A stretch of 64,000 nucleotides of DNA from Rhodoferax potami (GCF_032193805.1 NZ_JAVBIK010000001.1:1102033-1166032); one strand, 5' to 3'. Positions 50,981 through 62,468 are shown, counted from the stretch's first letter. The notes: a model not told the origin generated them from the sequence alone. Program-made: numbers and translations.

Positions 50981-51904
50981 TCACGCATCCCCCAGTGCCG
51001 CCTGCAGCATCTCAATAAACACCCGCGTCTTGGGTGGCATGAGCTTGCGACCGGGGAAGACGGCTGAGACAGGCATTTGCGGAAAACACCACTCGGGCAA
51101 CACCCGCACCAGCGCGTGGCGGCGCAGATCGGCTTGGGTGAATACATCGGGCACTGCGCCTATGCCGGTGCCGGCCAGCACCAGGCGCAACAGCAGGTCC
51201 GGCGCGTTGGCCGCAAAGCGGCCGGGGGGTAGCGCAGTCCATGCCTGCTCGCCATTCACCAAGCGCCAGGGCAGGGGCTCCCCGTTGCCGCCCAGCAAGC
51301 GCACCGCCTGGTGCTGCAGCAGGTCTTGCGGTGTCTGCGGTGTGCCGTGTTCGGCCAGGTATTGGGGCGAGGCATACAACCCGGTGGACATGAGGCTCAG
51401 GCGCCGCGCAGCCAGCAGGCTGTCGTCCGGCAAGGCGCCGATGCGCACCGCCACGTCAAAACCTTCACCCAGCAGGTCTACCCGGCGGGCCGATAGGTCC
51501 AGCTCCAGCGAGATGCCGGGGTACATGGCCACAAACGCACCCAGCATGTCGGCCAAGAGCAAGTGGGCAATGTCTGCCGGCATGGACACCCGCAGCCGCC
51601 CGGTGGGCGTGGCCTGGCGGCGCTCGCTCAGGGCGGCTACAGCCTCTACCTCCAGCACCACCTGCTTAGCGTGCTCGAGCAGTTGCTGGCCGAACTCGGT
51701 CAGTGTTTGGCGGCGGGTGGTGCGCAGCAGCAGGCGCTCGCCCAAGCGCTGCTCGAGGGCTGCGAGCCGGCGCGACACGCTGGACTTGGGCAGCCCCACC
51801 TTGTCGGCCGCACGGCTGAAACTGCCCAGCTCCGCCACGCGGGCAAAGATGAGCAGGTCGTTAGGGTCGATGGCGGCAGTCTGGAGTGCGCTTGATTGTT
51901 CCAT
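50981..51904 (-). CDS. LysR-family transcriptional regulator
   Basis: A 307-residue LysR regulator. The N-terminal helix-turn-helix is LLIFARVAELGSFSRAADKVGLPKSSVSRRLAALEQRLG (begins near residue 17), and the effector domain has GRLRVSMPADIAHLLLADML and FDVAVRIGALPDDSLLAARRL. The subclass resembles CrgA/DmlR-type regulators. ATG 51904 is preferred over ATG 51925. It is divergent from doxX with a gap of about 100 bases, so it probably controls the doxX-pirin pair. The inducer is unknown. Confidence 0.9.
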   Translation of the reverse strand: MEQSSALQTAAIDPNDLLIFARVAELGSFSRAADKVGLPKSSVSRRLAALEQRLGERLLLRTTRRQTLTEFGQQLLEHAKQVVLEVEAVAALSERRQATPTGRLRVSMPADIAHLLLADMLGAFVAMYPGISLELDLSARRVDLLGEGFDVAVRIGALPDDSLLAARRLSLMSTGLYASPQYLAEHGTPQTPQDLLQHQAVRLLGGNGEPLPWRLVNGEQAWTALPPGRFAANAPDLLLRLVLAGTGIGAVPDVFTQADLRRHALVRVLPEWCFPQMPVSAVFPGRKLMPPKTRVFIEMLQAALGDA

Positions 51905-52004
51905 GGTGACAACAATCATATCCATTTCAAGGGATTTTCAGGCTGATTGATGAGGAATACAGTTCACCCATCGCAAACAACTTCCCCCTTGAAAGGAAAT
52001 CACC

Positions 52005-52427
52005 ATGTCCTCTAGCAACACCACCACTACCGCCCAAAACGCACTCAACCTCGCAGGCCGCGTGCTGTTGGCTGCCCTGTTTTTGCCAGCTGGCATCAGC
52101 AAGCTCACCGGCTTTGAAGGCACCGTGGGTTACATCGCTTCCGTCGGTTTGCCACTGCCCGCCGTCGGCGCTGTGCTGGCACTGTTGGTTGAAATCGTCG
52201 GCAGCGTGGCGCTGATCGCCGGCTTCGGCACCCGCATCGCTGCACTGGTGTTGGCCCTGTTCACGCTGGTGGCCAGCTTCTTCTTCCACGCTTTCTGGGC
52301 TGTGCCGGCTGACCAGGCCTTCATGGTGCAACTGCTGTTCTTCAAGAATGTGGCAGTGGTCGGTGGCTTGTTGGCCTTGGCTGCTAACGGCGCCGGTGGC
52401 TGGAGCCTCGACGCTCGCCGCGAATAA
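52005..52427 (+). CDS. DoxX-family membrane protein
   Basis: A 140-residue protein with four hydrophobic helices (about residues 15-33, 50-73, 78-100 and 108-125). It has RVLLAALFLPAGISKLTGFEGT near the start and ALFTLVASFFFHAFWAVP, the DoxX signature. Small DoxX proteins are found in oxidative-stress and redox contexts; the exact reaction is unknown. AAAGGAAA precedes the ATG. It is followed by pirin, and the pair is divergent from LysR. Confidence 0.9.
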   Translation: MSSSNTTTTAQNALNLAGRVLLAALFLPAGISKLTGFEGTVGYIASVGLPLPAVGAVLALLVEIVGSVALIAGFGTRIAALVLALFTLVASFFFHAFWAVPADQAFMVQLLFFKNVAVVGGLLALAANGAGGWSLDARRE

Positions 52428-52477
52428 GACCCGGTACAGCTCGGCGCGGCACGCCGCACACAGCCCTTCAACCACGG

Positions 52478-52494
52478 GCCGCCTTTGCGGCCTG
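52478..52494 (+). other. GC-rich hairpin between doxX and pirin
   Basis: GGCCGC and GCGGCC pair around a short CTTT loop, followed by TGTCTGTCTGTT. It may lower transcription into pirin, or protect the doxX mRNA end. The T content after it is moderate. Confidence 0.4.
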
Positions 52495-52523
52495 TCTGTC
52501 TGTTCAACCTCAAGGAGATCACC

Positions 52524-53387
52524 ATGACAGTTCAACAATCACGCACCATTGAGCGCCTGGTGGCAGGGCAAGCCACCTCGGACGGCGCAGGCGTCAAGCT
52601 CACCCGGGTACTGACCCAGAACCTGCAACACCGCTTGGACCCCTTTTTGATGCTGGATGCCTTCGGCAGCGACAACCCGGATGACTATATTGCCGGCTTC
52701 CCCGAGCATCCGCACCGCGGGTTTGAGACTGTGTCGTACATGCTGAACGGCCGCATGCGCCACCGCGACAGCGCGGGCCACGAAGGCCTCGTCACAGACG
52801 GTGGCGTGCAGTGGATGACTGCGGCGCGCGGCGTGATCCACTCCGAAATCCCGCAGCAAACCGAAGGCCGCATGGAGGGCTTTCAGCTCTGGCTGAACCT
52901 GCACAGCAGCGAAAAGATGGGCGCCCCCTGGTACCGTGACATCCAGGCGACCGACTTGCCCAAAGTCACTACCGACCAAGGCGTGCAACTGACCGTGATT
53001 GCAGGCGAAAGCCATGGCACCGAAGGTGCTGTGCAGCGCGAGAAAACCCAACCGCTGTACCTGGATGTGCACATGCCTGCCGGCAGCACCTTCAGCCAAC
53101 CGCTACCCGCCACACACAACGCGTTCATTTATGTGTACCGCGGTGACGTGCAGGTGGGCGACAAGGCGGTGCCCGCCCAGCGCATGGCCATTTTCCGCAA
53201 CGATGTGGCTAGCGATGGAGTAACCATCACCGCCAGCGCAGACACCAAGTTCCTGTTGATTGCCGGCAAGCCGTTGAAGGAGCCCATCGTGCAATACGGG
53301 CCCTTCGTGATGAACTCTCAACAAGAGATTTATCAGGCACTAAGCGATTTCAGGGATGGGGTCTTGGGCGAGCCGTCAGCTGCCTGA
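52524..53387 (+). CDS. Pirin family protein
   Basis: A 287-residue bicupin. The N-terminal metal site is FPEHPHRGFETVSYMLNGRMRHRDSAGHEG (starts about residue 59) with the conserved His-x-His and Glu/His ligands. It continues VQWMTAARGVIHSE and the second cupin LPATHNAFIYVYRGDV. Bacterial pirins include quercetin 2,3-dioxygenase-type enzymes and metabolic regulators. AAGGAG lies seven bases before the ATG at 52524. It likely shares the LysR-controlled transcript with doxX. Confidence 0.92.
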   Translation: MTVQQSRTIERLVAGQATSDGAGVKLTRVLTQNLQHRLDPFLMLDAFGSDNPDDYIAGFPEHPHRGFETVSYMLNGRMRHRDSAGHEGLVTDGGVQWMTAARGVIHSEIPQQTEGRMEGFQLWLNLHSSEKMGAPWYRDIQATDLPKVTTDQGVQLTVIAGESHGTEGAVQREKTQPLYLDVHMPAGSTFSQPLPATHNAFIYVYRGDVQVGDKAVPAQRMAIFRNDVASDGVTITASADTKFLLIAGKPLKEPIVQYGPFVMNSQQEIYQALSDFRDGVLGEPSAA

Positions 53388-53413
53388 ATGCCGCCTTGCC
53401 CTAAGCTCGGGGC

Positions 53414-54532
53414 ATGACCGACCCCAAAACCCTCACCGCCACGCGCCCCATGGTCAACCTCGCCCTGCAGGGCGGGGGCTCGCACGGGGCATTCACTTGG
53501 GGGGTGCTGGACGCCCTGCTCGAAGACGGCCGGCTGGACTTTGAGGGCATCAGCGGCACCAGTGCCGGCGCCATGAATGCGGTGGCGCTGGCCCACGGCT
53601 TTGCGCAGGCCGAGGGTAAATCGCGCAAGGTGGCCAGAGACAGCGCCCAACAGTCGTTGGCAGATTTTTGGGAAGGTGTGGTCAGCATGGGCGCGCTCAG
53701 CAGCTCGCTGGCAGGCGCCCACAAGGTGCCGTTTGACTTGCTGTTCGGCGGGCTCTCGGCCCTCACCGGCTCGGCATCTCCCAGCCAGATCCTTTCTGAC
53801 GCGGTCACCAGCTTCTGGACGCAAGCGGTATCGCCCTACCAAAGCAACCCGCTGGACATCAACCCGCTGCGCGACTTTTTGGAACGCCAAATGGACTTTG
53901 AGCGCCTGGCTGCCTACCAAGCACTCAAAGTGTTTGTAGTTGCGACCAAGGTGCGCACCGGCAAGGCCGAGATTTTTTCGGGCAAGCGGCTAACGGCCGA
54001 TGCAGTGATGGCCTCCGCCTGCCTGCCCACGGTGTTCCAAGCAGTGGAGATTGAAGGCGAGCACTACTGGGATGGTGGCTACGCCGGCAACCCCGCCATT
54101 CACCCGCTGATTTACGAATGCACAAGCCCGGACGTGATGCTGGTGCAGATCAACCCCATCGAACGCCACAAGCTGCCCACCACGGCGGCCGGCATTCTGG
54201 ACCGACTCAACGAAATTACCTTCAACTCAGCGCTGATTGCCGAGATGCGCGCCATCGACTTTGTGAAGCGCCTGCTGGCCGAGGGCAAGCTGGACCCTGC
54301 GCGCTACAAGAATGTGCTGATGCACCGCATCGATGGCGGCAGCATTCTGGAGGGCTACCCGGCCTCCACCAAGTCCGACACCGACGCCAAGCTCATTCAC
54401 ACCCTGCGGGACTTGGGCCGCGCCTCTGCCAAAGAGTGGCTTAAAAAACATGTGGCCTCCATCGGGGTGGAATGCAGCATCAACATCGCCGCCGACTACC
54501 TGGACGACCTGCGGGTGCCTACCGCGGACTGA
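53414..54532 (+). CDS. Patatin-like phospholipase family protein
   Basis: A 372-residue protein with no signal peptide. It has the oxyanion loop LALQGGGSHGAFTWGVLDALL (about residues 16-36), the nucleophile elbow FEGISGTSAGAMNAVALAHG (about 43-62), and the acid motif YWDGGYAGNPAIHPL (about 218-232). It is longer than the patatin at 41058 and lies in a different subfamily with a C-terminal helical domain (AIDFVKRLLAEGKLDPARYKNV). It should hydrolyse lipid acyl chains in the cytoplasm or, if exported by another route, outside it. It is convergent with katG. Confidence 0.9.
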   Translation: MTDPKTLTATRPMVNLALQGGGSHGAFTWGVLDALLEDGRLDFEGISGTSAGAMNAVALAHGFAQAEGKSRKVARDSAQQSLADFWEGVVSMGALSSSLAGAHKVPFDLLFGGLSALTGSASPSQILSDAVTSFWTQAVSPYQSNPLDINPLRDFLERQMDFERLAAYQALKVFVVATKVRTGKAEIFSGKRLTADAVMASACLPTVFQAVEIEGEHYWDGGYAGNPAIHPLIYECTSPDVMLVQINPIERHKLPTTAAGILDRLNEITFNSALIAEMRAIDFVKRLLAEGKLDPARYKNVLMHRIDGGSILEGYPASTKSDTDAKLIHTLRDLGRASAKEWLKKHVASIGVECSINIAADYLDDLRVPTAD

Positions 54533-54535
54533 AGC

Positions 54536-54579
54536 AAAAAACCCCGCTGCATCACCGGTACACCGGCAGCACAGCGGGG
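54536..54579 (-). terminator. Terminator of katG
   Basis: CCCCGCTG (54542-54549) and CAGCGGGG (54572-54579) form an 8-bp stem. On the minus strand it is followed by TTTTTTGCTTC. The plus strand lacks a T-run, so it serves katG. Confidence 0.8.
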
Positions 54580-54624
54580 CTGTAAGCCGCCACCCGGGGG
54601 CAGCGGCAATCACCAACCGTTAGC

Positions 54625-56905
<2,281 letters not shown>

Positions 56906-57020
56906 TTGGATTGCCCAATAGCACCGATAGTGATTTTTATAAGCCACACACTGCATACACTCCCCGCATCCTCTACTGAATAAACGCCCCTTGCAAGCTC
57001 TGCTCTCTACCATCGCCACG

Positions 57021-57923
57021 ATGGAACTCCCCTCCGATGCCTGCCGCCTGTTTCATGGCCGGGGCGGCCTGTTCCCCGGCAGCGAATCCTGGTCGCTGGA
57101 CTGGTACCCACCGGTGCTAGTCGCCACCAGCTTTGCGGTTGCGAGTGAGGCTGAGCTCGCGGCGCTGGGCGATGCATTGACAGCGCGCTGGGCCCAGATC
57201 GGCGACGGGCAGCCTCTGAATTGGGTATTTCAATGCCGTGCTGACGGCCACGCCGACACCCGCTTAATGGCCGGCGCAGTGCCTGAGCCCCATGTGGTCA
57301 CCGAAGCGGGCAGCCGCTACAAAGTGCAGTTGTTAAAGGGCCAGAACCACGGCCTGTTTCTGGACATGGCAGAGGGCCGGCGCTGGGTGCGCGACTATGT
57401 GGCCCGCCACCCGAAAACTTTTGCCTTCCGGGTGCTCAACCTGTTTGCCTATACCTGCTCGTTTTCGGTGGTGGCCTTGCAGGCCGGTGCCCGGCATGTG
57501 GTGAATGTGGACATGAGCCAGGGCGCACTCGCAACCGGCCAACACAACCACAGGCTCAATGGCATAGAGAGTGGGGTCAGCTTTTTGGGGCATGACATCT
57601 TCAAAACCTGGGGCAAGATCACTCGCAGCGGCCCTTATGACCTCGTCGTGCTGGACCCGCCCAGCTACCAGAAAGGCAGCTTTGTGGCCACCAAAGACTA
57701 TGGGCGGCTTGTGCGCCGCCTGCCCGAGTTGTTGGCGCCCGGCGGTCATGCCTTGGTGTGCCTGAACGCACCGGAGCTGGACACCGACTTCCTGAAAAAC
57801 CATGTGCGGGAGCAAGCCCCCACCTTGGAATTTGTGCAACGCCTGGCCAACCCGGCTGCATTTGCCGATATTGCGCCAGAGCGGGCCCTCAAGGTATTGG
57901 TCTACCGCATGCCGGAGGGCTGA
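57021..57923 (+). CDS. Class I SAM-dependent methyltransferase (RlmI-like)
   Basis: A 300-residue protein resembling the C-terminal domain of rRNA large-subunit methyltransferases. It has FLDMAEGRRWVRDYVA, the SAM motif VLNLFAYTCSFSVVALQAGA (about 141-160), VNVDMSQGAL and the catalytic LVVLDPPSYQKGSFVATKDY (about 211-230, DPPS). Substrate is likely 23S rRNA cytosine or a related base. ATG 57021 is chosen, TTG 56991 is possible; neither has a clear ribosome site. It is divergent from katG. Confidence 0.82.
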   Translation: MELPSDACRLFHGRGGLFPGSESWSLDWYPPVLVATSFAVASEAELAALGDALTARWAQIGDGQPLNWVFQCRADGHADTRLMAGAVPEPHVVTEAGSRYKVQLLKGQNHGLFLDMAEGRRWVRDYVARHPKTFAFRVLNLFAYTCSFSVVALQAGARHVVNVDMSQGALATGQHNHRLNGIESGVSFLGHDIFKTWGKITRSGPYDLVVLDPPSYQKGSFVATKDYGRLVRRLPELLAPGGHALVCLNAPELDTDFLKNHVREQAPTLEFVQRLANPAAFADIAPERALKVLVYRMPEG

Positions 57924-57945
57924 AACCGCTCAGGGGGCCAAGGCG

Positions 57946-58224
57946 CTAGTCAAAGATCTCGTGCAACCACGATTTCTTGCGGCTCTGCGGGTAGCGCTTG
58001 TGCTCGTGAAAGTCAGAGTCTTCAAAATCGCGATGCCGCGGCGCCGACGGAGGGCGTTCCGCCGGCATGGTCTGCACTGGGGCGGAGCCGGAGGCTTTGT
58101 CCAGCAGCTTGTCGAGTTCGCCGCGATCCAGCCAGATGCCACGACAGGTCGGGCAATAGTCAATCTCGACGCCTTGCCGCTCGGTCATCACCAGGGTGCT
58201 GCTGGGGCAATGGGGGCATTTCAT
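57946..58224 (-). CDS. TFIIB-type zinc-ribbon protein
   Basis: A 92-residue protein beginning MKCPHCPSSTLVMTERQGVE and CPTCRGIWLDRGELDKLLD. The C-x2-C pairs at residues 3-6 and about 24-27 form a zinc ribbon, followed by an Asp/His/Lys-rich tail. This is the zf-TFIIB family of small bacterial proteins, function unknown. It is convergent with the methyltransferase. Confidence 0.88.
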   Translation of the reverse strand: MKCPHCPSSTLVMTERQGVEIDYCPTCRGIWLDRGELDKLLDKASGSAPVQTMPAERPPSAPRHRDFEDSDFHEHKRYPQSRKKSWLHEIFD

Positions 58225-58310
58225 AGGGAACTCTTTGCTTCAAAAATTCGAGGTTTCGGGCTGCGACAGGACCCAGCCGATCCATACCCGTGTTAAAAAA
58301 TCTTCGCCCA

Positions 58311-58655
58311 TCAATTCGCTTCGCGGATTGGTTTGGCCAGTCGTGTGCGGGCAGGCTTTCTCTGGCGGTCCATAGTTCGCGTCAGGGCGCGCACCAGGCG
58401 CTCCAAACCGTCATCCAGTGCGGTGCGCCAATCGCTCGCCAGCGAAGAAATCACCAGCACCCCCGACTTCTCGGTTTTCACCTCCAACAAGCAATGCTTG
58501 TCTACGCCGCCCTTAGGGCCATTGATGTCGGTGAACATGACTTTGGTCCGCGGCACCGTGGCACCTAGCCTGCGCAAGACAAACCGCACCCGCTCCAGGG
58601 CCTCTTGGCGCAAAGTGCTGCCAGTTGCATGTCGCGATTCAAAAATGACTTGCAC
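58311..58655 (-). CDS. HPF/RaiA-like ribosome-associated protein
   Basis: A 114-residue protein. The GTG at 58655 has AAGGAG six bases before it and gives MQVIFESRHATGSTLRQEAL. The body has a beta-alpha-beta pattern with RTKVMFTDINGPKGGVDKHCLLEVKTEKSG and a basic C-terminus (RKPARTRLAKPIREAN), as in ribosome hibernation or sigma-54 modulation proteins. It may bind the 30S subunit under stress. The upstream in-frame extension to 58760 has no ribosome site and is not used. It is divergent from nhaR. Confidence 0.8.
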   Translation of the reverse strand: MQVIFESRHATGSTLRQEALERVRFVLRRLGATVPRTKVMFTDINGPKGGVDKHCLLEVKTEKSGVLVISSLASDWRTALDDGLERLVRALTRTMDRQRKPARTRLAKPIREAN

Positions 58656-58735
58656 AAAAAACTCCTTGCTGTGAATGAGCCTCCACCTTAAGCACGAGAA
58701 CATTCTGCAAAAAGCAGATAATTTCTGATCTACAT

Positions 58736-58747
58736 TCCTGTAAATAC
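58736..58747. promoter_or_regulatory. Inverted repeat before nhaR
   Basis: CTGTA-AA-TACAG, flanked by TTC and GAA-like bases, ends six bases before the nhaR ATG. LysR proteins often repress themselves through such sites. Spacing is too short for LexA. Confidence 0.35.
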
Positions 58748-58752
58748 AGAAT

Positions 58753-59637
58753 ATGAGCACGAGCTTTAACTACAAGCACCTGTACTACTTTTGGGTGGTG
58801 GCCAAGGAGGGCGGCATGTCACGGGCGGCCGACAAGCTCGACATGGCAGTACAAACCGTGAGCGCGCAGGTCCGCGAACTGGAGCGCTCGCTGGGTTATG
58901 CCCTGCTCAAACCCGCCGGCCGCGGCTTGGTGCTCACAGATGCGGGACAGACCGCTTTGCAACTGGCCGACCAGATATTCCAGATCGGTGAGAACCTGCC
59001 CGAGCGGGTGCGCGAATCAGCCAGCGCCCCGTCTATGCGGCTGGCTGTGGGCATATCAGACGGCTTGCCCAAGCTGGTAGCGCGCCGCCTGTTGCAACCG
59101 GTCATCAGCGAGCCGACCCTGCGCTTGATTTGCCACGAAGGCGAGCTTGACGAGTTGTTGGGGGACTTGGCCTTGCACCGGCTCGATGTGGTGTTCTCAG
59201 ACCGCCCAGCTCCGGCCAACCCCAACATCAAGCTTTATAGCCACGCCATGGGGCAGTCGCCCATGGCGTGGTACGGCACCCCCGCATTGGTGGACGGTGC
59301 AGCGAGCCACTTCCCCCAGTGCCTTGCCAGCACCCCGGTGCTGCTACCCACAGCCCACACCGCCGTGCGGGCCCGCCTGGACCACTGGTTTGAGCAACAG
59401 GGCGTTCGCCCGCGCATCGTGGGCGAGTTTGAGGACAGTGCGCTGCTCAATACCTTCGGGGCCAGCGGCATGGGCATTTTTCCGGCAGCCGAATGGGCTG
59501 AGCAAGACTTGCTTGCCAACTATGGCGTCGAACGATTGGCTCCCTGCGAAGGCGTGACCGAACATTTCTTTGCGGTGGGCACCGAAAAGAAAGTCCAGCA
59601 CCCCTTGGTGCAGCGGGTGCTGGATGGCATCGCCTGA
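58753..59637 (+). CDS. nhaR: LysR-family regulator, NhaR-like
   Basis: A 294-residue LysR protein starting MSTSFNYKHLYYFWVVAKEG. The HTH GGMSRAADKLDMAVQTVSAQVRELE and the effector domain with MRLAVGISDGLPKLVARRLL and LLPTAHTAVRARLDHWFEQQG match NhaR, which activates Na+/H+ antiporter genes and also responds to Na+. No nhaA is adjacent. CTGTA-AA-TACAG (58736-58747) lies just before the ATG and may be an autoregulatory site. Confidence 0.88.
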   Translation: MSTSFNYKHLYYFWVVAKEGGMSRAADKLDMAVQTVSAQVRELERSLGYALLKPAGRGLVLTDAGQTALQLADQIFQIGENLPERVRESASAPSMRLAVGISDGLPKLVARRLLQPVISEPTLRLICHEGELDELLGDLALHRLDVVFSDRPAPANPNIKLYSHAMGQSPMAWYGTPALVDGAASHFPQCLASTPVLLPTAHTAVRARLDHWFEQQGVRPRIVGEFEDSALLNTFGASGMGIFPAAEWAEQDLLANYGVERLAPCEGVTEHFFAVGTEKKVQHPLVQRVLDGIA

Positions 59638-59739
59638 ACCTTCAGTTTTTTACGGAACGTTATTCTTAAATACACTGGTTTTTAATTGGTCTTTTCGCAC
59701 GTAATCTCCGCCTGTCATTCATTTTTTCAGGAGATCGAC

Positions 59740-60672
59740 ATGAAAAGACTTCTTTCCGTTCTCGCGGTAGTGTTCACGATGGGCATTGCCAGCGTTTCCA
59801 TGGACGCCGAAGCGGCCAAGCGATTGGGCGGCGGCAAGTCCATGGGCACCCAGCGTCAAGCCACCCAGGACAAAGCGCCATCAGCCCCTACCGCCCAAAA
59901 CGCGGCACCGGCCGCAGGCGCAGGTGCTGCCGCAGCTTCCAAGCCCTCTTGGATGGGGCCAGTCGCAGGTATCGCAGCGGGCTTGGGTATCGCCGCGCTG
60001 GCATCGCACTTCGGTTTCGGTGATGAGCTCGCCTCCATGATGACCATGGCCTTGATCGCATTCGCCATCATGGCAGTGGTGGGCTTCTTCCTGCGTAAGC
60101 GGGCCATGGCTCGCCAAGGTGGCGCGGCAGGTGCAGGCGGCTTGATGCCGGCTGGCGCCTCTGCAGGCCAAGGCGGTGCAGTAATGCCCCAACAGGCCTA
60201 CAAAATGGCGACACCAGCAGCATCCGGCATGGGCGGTTCGTCCTCCGGCTCGCTGATCGGTGCTGACATTGGCGGCCAGCCCGCTGCAACGTCTGCCATC
60301 CCCGCTGACTTTGACCGTGCCGGCTTTGAGCGCAACGCGAAAGTGAACTTCATCCGTTTGCAAGCGGCTTATGACGCAGGCAACCTGGACGACATCCGTG
60401 AGTTCACCACGCCAGAGATGTTTGCAGAAATCAAGCTCGACTTTGCCGAACGCGAAGCATCTGCCCAGCCCGGTGAAGTGGTTCGCATCGACACCACCGT
60501 GCTCGAAGTGGCAGAAGAAGCGCAGCGCTATGTGGTGAGCGTCAAGTTCACCGGCTTTATCCGCTACGGCGCAGGTTCCGACGACGAAACATTCGACGAA
60601 ATTTGGCACCTCACCAAGTCCCGCCAAGGCAATGGCGGATGGGTGTTGGCTGGTATTCAACAAGCCAGCTAA
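59740..60672 (+). CDS. Tim44-like domain membrane protein
   Basis: A 310-residue protein. The ATG at 59740 with CAGGAG seven bases upstream starts a signal peptide MKRLLSVLAVVFTMGIAS (cleavage near AEA). Residues about 78-124 form two short hydrophobic helices (WMGPVAGIAAGLGIAALASHF and MMTMALIAFAIMAVVGFFL). A Gly/Ala linker follows, then a C-terminal Tim44-like domain with FERNAKVNFIRLQAAYDAGNLDDIREFTTPEMFAEI (starts about residue 200). Bacterial Tim44-like proteins are poorly understood; it may help at the inner membrane. A strong terminator follows. Confidence 0.85.
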   Translation: MKRLLSVLAVVFTMGIASVSMDAEAAKRLGGGKSMGTQRQATQDKAPSAPTAQNAAPAAGAGAAAASKPSWMGPVAGIAAGLGIAALASHFGFGDELASMMTMALIAFAIMAVVGFFLRKRAMARQGGAAGAGGLMPAGASAGQGGAVMPQQAYKMATPAASGMGGSSSGSLIGADIGGQPAATSAIPADFDRAGFERNAKVNFIRLQAAYDAGNLDDIREFTTPEMFAEIKLDFAEREASAQPGEVVRIDTTVLEVAEEAQRYVVSVKFTGFIRYGAGSDDETFDEIWHLTKSRQGNGGWVLAGIQQAS

Positions 60673-60712
60673 ACCCTGCAAGGCGGGCCACACCGGCCTG
60701 CCTTGCCCCCCG

Positions 60713-60747
60713 AGCCCGGTTTGCACCAGCAAGCCGGGCTTTTTTTC
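60713..60747 (+). terminator. Terminator after the Tim44-like gene
   Basis: AGCCCGG (60713-60719) and CCGGGCT (60734-60740) form a 7-bp stem, followed by seven T. Confidence 0.88.
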
Positions 60748-60793
60748 GCGTGCGGCCTCCGCCAGCCACCAAGGCTTTGATTAGGATGCAGCC

Positions 60794-62464
60794 ATGCCCG
60801 TCGCACGCCTTTTGCGCCTCTTTGTTCCTCTTGCACTGCTGTTACTCGTGGCCGGCCCCTTGCTGTGGGCGGTAGGCAGCACCGTGCCTTTTGGCATGCA
60901 AGCGCCGGCGTGGGCCGCCCTGTTGCAGCACCCACAAACCTGGCCCGCCTTGGGCATGACGATATGGACCGGCTTGAGTGCCACCCTGCTGGCAACCGGC
61001 ATCACTGCGTGCATTCTGGCGCGCTGGTTGGCAGCCAACAGCACCGCACAGGGACTGGATAAATGGACGCGGTGGATGTCGCCCTTACTCTCGGTACCCC
61101 ATGCGGCGTTTGCGATTGGCATGGTGGCCCTGCTCGCACCGGGCGGGTGGTTGTTGCGGCTCATATCGCCCTGGCCCAGCGGGCTGGAGTCTCCGCCCGC
61201 CTGGGCCACGACCCAAGACCCCTGGGGCCTGGGCCTGATCGCGGTGCTGGTGTTGAAAGAAGTGCCTTTTTTACTCTGGGCCGCGTTGGCCTATGTGCAG
61301 CAGCCGGGTGTGCAAGCGCAGTTGCGCCAGTCCTTGCGCTTGGCGGCTACTTGGGGTTACAGCGATGCGCAGGCCTGGTGGCGCATCGGCTGGCCGCAGC
61401 TGGTGCGCCACCTCACAGCCCCCCTGCTGGCAGTGCTGGCTTACAGCCTGACGGTGGTCGATATGGCGCTGGTGATCGGGCCGACAGCGCCCCCCACCCT
61501 CTCGGTGCTCGCCTGGCAATGGCTGCAAGATGCGGACCCTGATATCAATGCCCAGGGCGCAAGCGCCGCCTGGCTGCTGGCGGCAGTGCTGCTGGGGTGC
61601 GCCGGCGCGCTGGTGGCTTGGAGAGCCTGGCCCCTGTGGCGCCAGCGTCAGGTGCGCGGCGTCACGCTTGCGCAGCACGCCATCACATTACGTAAGCCCG
61701 ATGCCGTAAGCGCCCCTTTGGTAGCGCTCTTGGGCGTTTATGCAGCGGTGCTGGCCGCCCTCGCAGCGGGCAGCGTCTCGGGGCCCTGGCCTTTTCCGGC
61801 CCTTTTGCCGGAGGTCTGGACCCTCCATGCCTGGGAGGGCGTACTGCGCAGCAGCCGCACGGTATGGATCACCCTGGGTTTGGGACTGCTAAGTGCGGCC
61901 ACCGCACTGGCCTTGGTGGTGGCTTGGTTGGAGTGGGCTCCACTTGACTGGCAGCGGCGGATGCGCCCGGTCTGGATGCTGCCTTTGGTGCTGCCCGCAG
62001 TGCTCTGGGTGGTGGGTCTGCACCGCCTCAGCCTGGCCTGGGGGCTTGATGGGCAAGCTGCCGGCCTCTGGCTGGCGCACACCTTGAGTACCTTGCCGTA
62101 TGTGCTGATTGCGCTGCAAGGCCCTTACGGAGGTGTAGATCCACGCTTCCAGCAGGTGAGTACAGCCCTCGGGCGCAGCCGGGCAGCATTCTTGTGGCAG
62201 GTGAAATGGCCGCTTTTGCGCAGCGCGCTGGCAGCGGCGCTGGCGGTCGGCTTTGCGGTGAGCGTGGCGCAGTACCTGCCGACCTTGTATGTCGGGGCCG
62301 GGCGGTTTCAGACGGTCACTACCGAGGCGGTCACCTTGGCCTCCGGCGGGCAGCGCGCGTTGACCGCTGCGTTCGCCTGGCTGCAATGGCTGTTGCCGAT
62401 GTTGATGTTCGGCCTGGCCGCCTGGTGGGGACGGCCCCGCCGCTGGCCTGCGGCGGCACAATAA
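60794..62464 (+). CDS. ynjC: ABC transporter permease, YnjC-like
   Basis: A 556-residue inner-membrane protein with about twelve helices. It is a fused double permease of two six-helix halves (about residues 1-270 and 305-550). EAA-type loops are visible, for example LRQSLRLAATWGYSDAQAWWRIGWPQL and FQQVSTALGRSRAAFLWQVKWPLL. It fits the YnjC family. AGGA precedes the ATG. ynjD follows by four bases. The likely binding protein is at 39116, about 20 kb away, not adjacent as in E. coli. Confidence 0.88.
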   Translation: MPVARLLRLFVPLALLLLVAGPLLWAVGSTVPFGMQAPAWAALLQHPQTWPALGMTIWTGLSATLLATGITACILARWLAANSTAQGLDKWTRWMSPLLSVPHAAFAIGMVALLAPGGWLLRLISPWPSGLESPPAWATTQDPWGLGLIAVLVLKEVPFLLWAALAYVQQPGVQAQLRQSLRLAATWGYSDAQAWWRIGWPQLVRHLTAPLLAVLAYSLTVVDMALVIGPTAPPTLSVLAWQWLQDADPDINAQGASAAWLLAAVLLGCAGALVAWRAWPLWRQRQVRGVTLAQHAITLRKPDAVSAPLVALLGVYAAVLAALAAGSVSGPWPFPALLPEVWTLHAWEGVLRSSRTVWITLGLGLLSAATALALVVAWLEWAPLDWQRRMRPVWMLPLVLPAVLWVVGLHRLSLAWGLDGQAAGLWLAHTLSTLPYVLIALQGPYGGVDPRFQQVSTALGRSRAAFLWQVKWPLLRSALAAALAVGFAVSVAQYLPTLYVGAGRFQTVTTEAVTLASGGQRALTAAFAWLQWLLPMLMFGLAAWWGRPRRWPAAAQ

Positions 62465-62468
62465 ACCC

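Noticed and set aside
58736-58747. CTGTAAATACAG before nhaR as a LexA box
   Set aside because: The spacing between CTG and CAG is only six bases, not ten. More likely a LysR-type inverted repeat.
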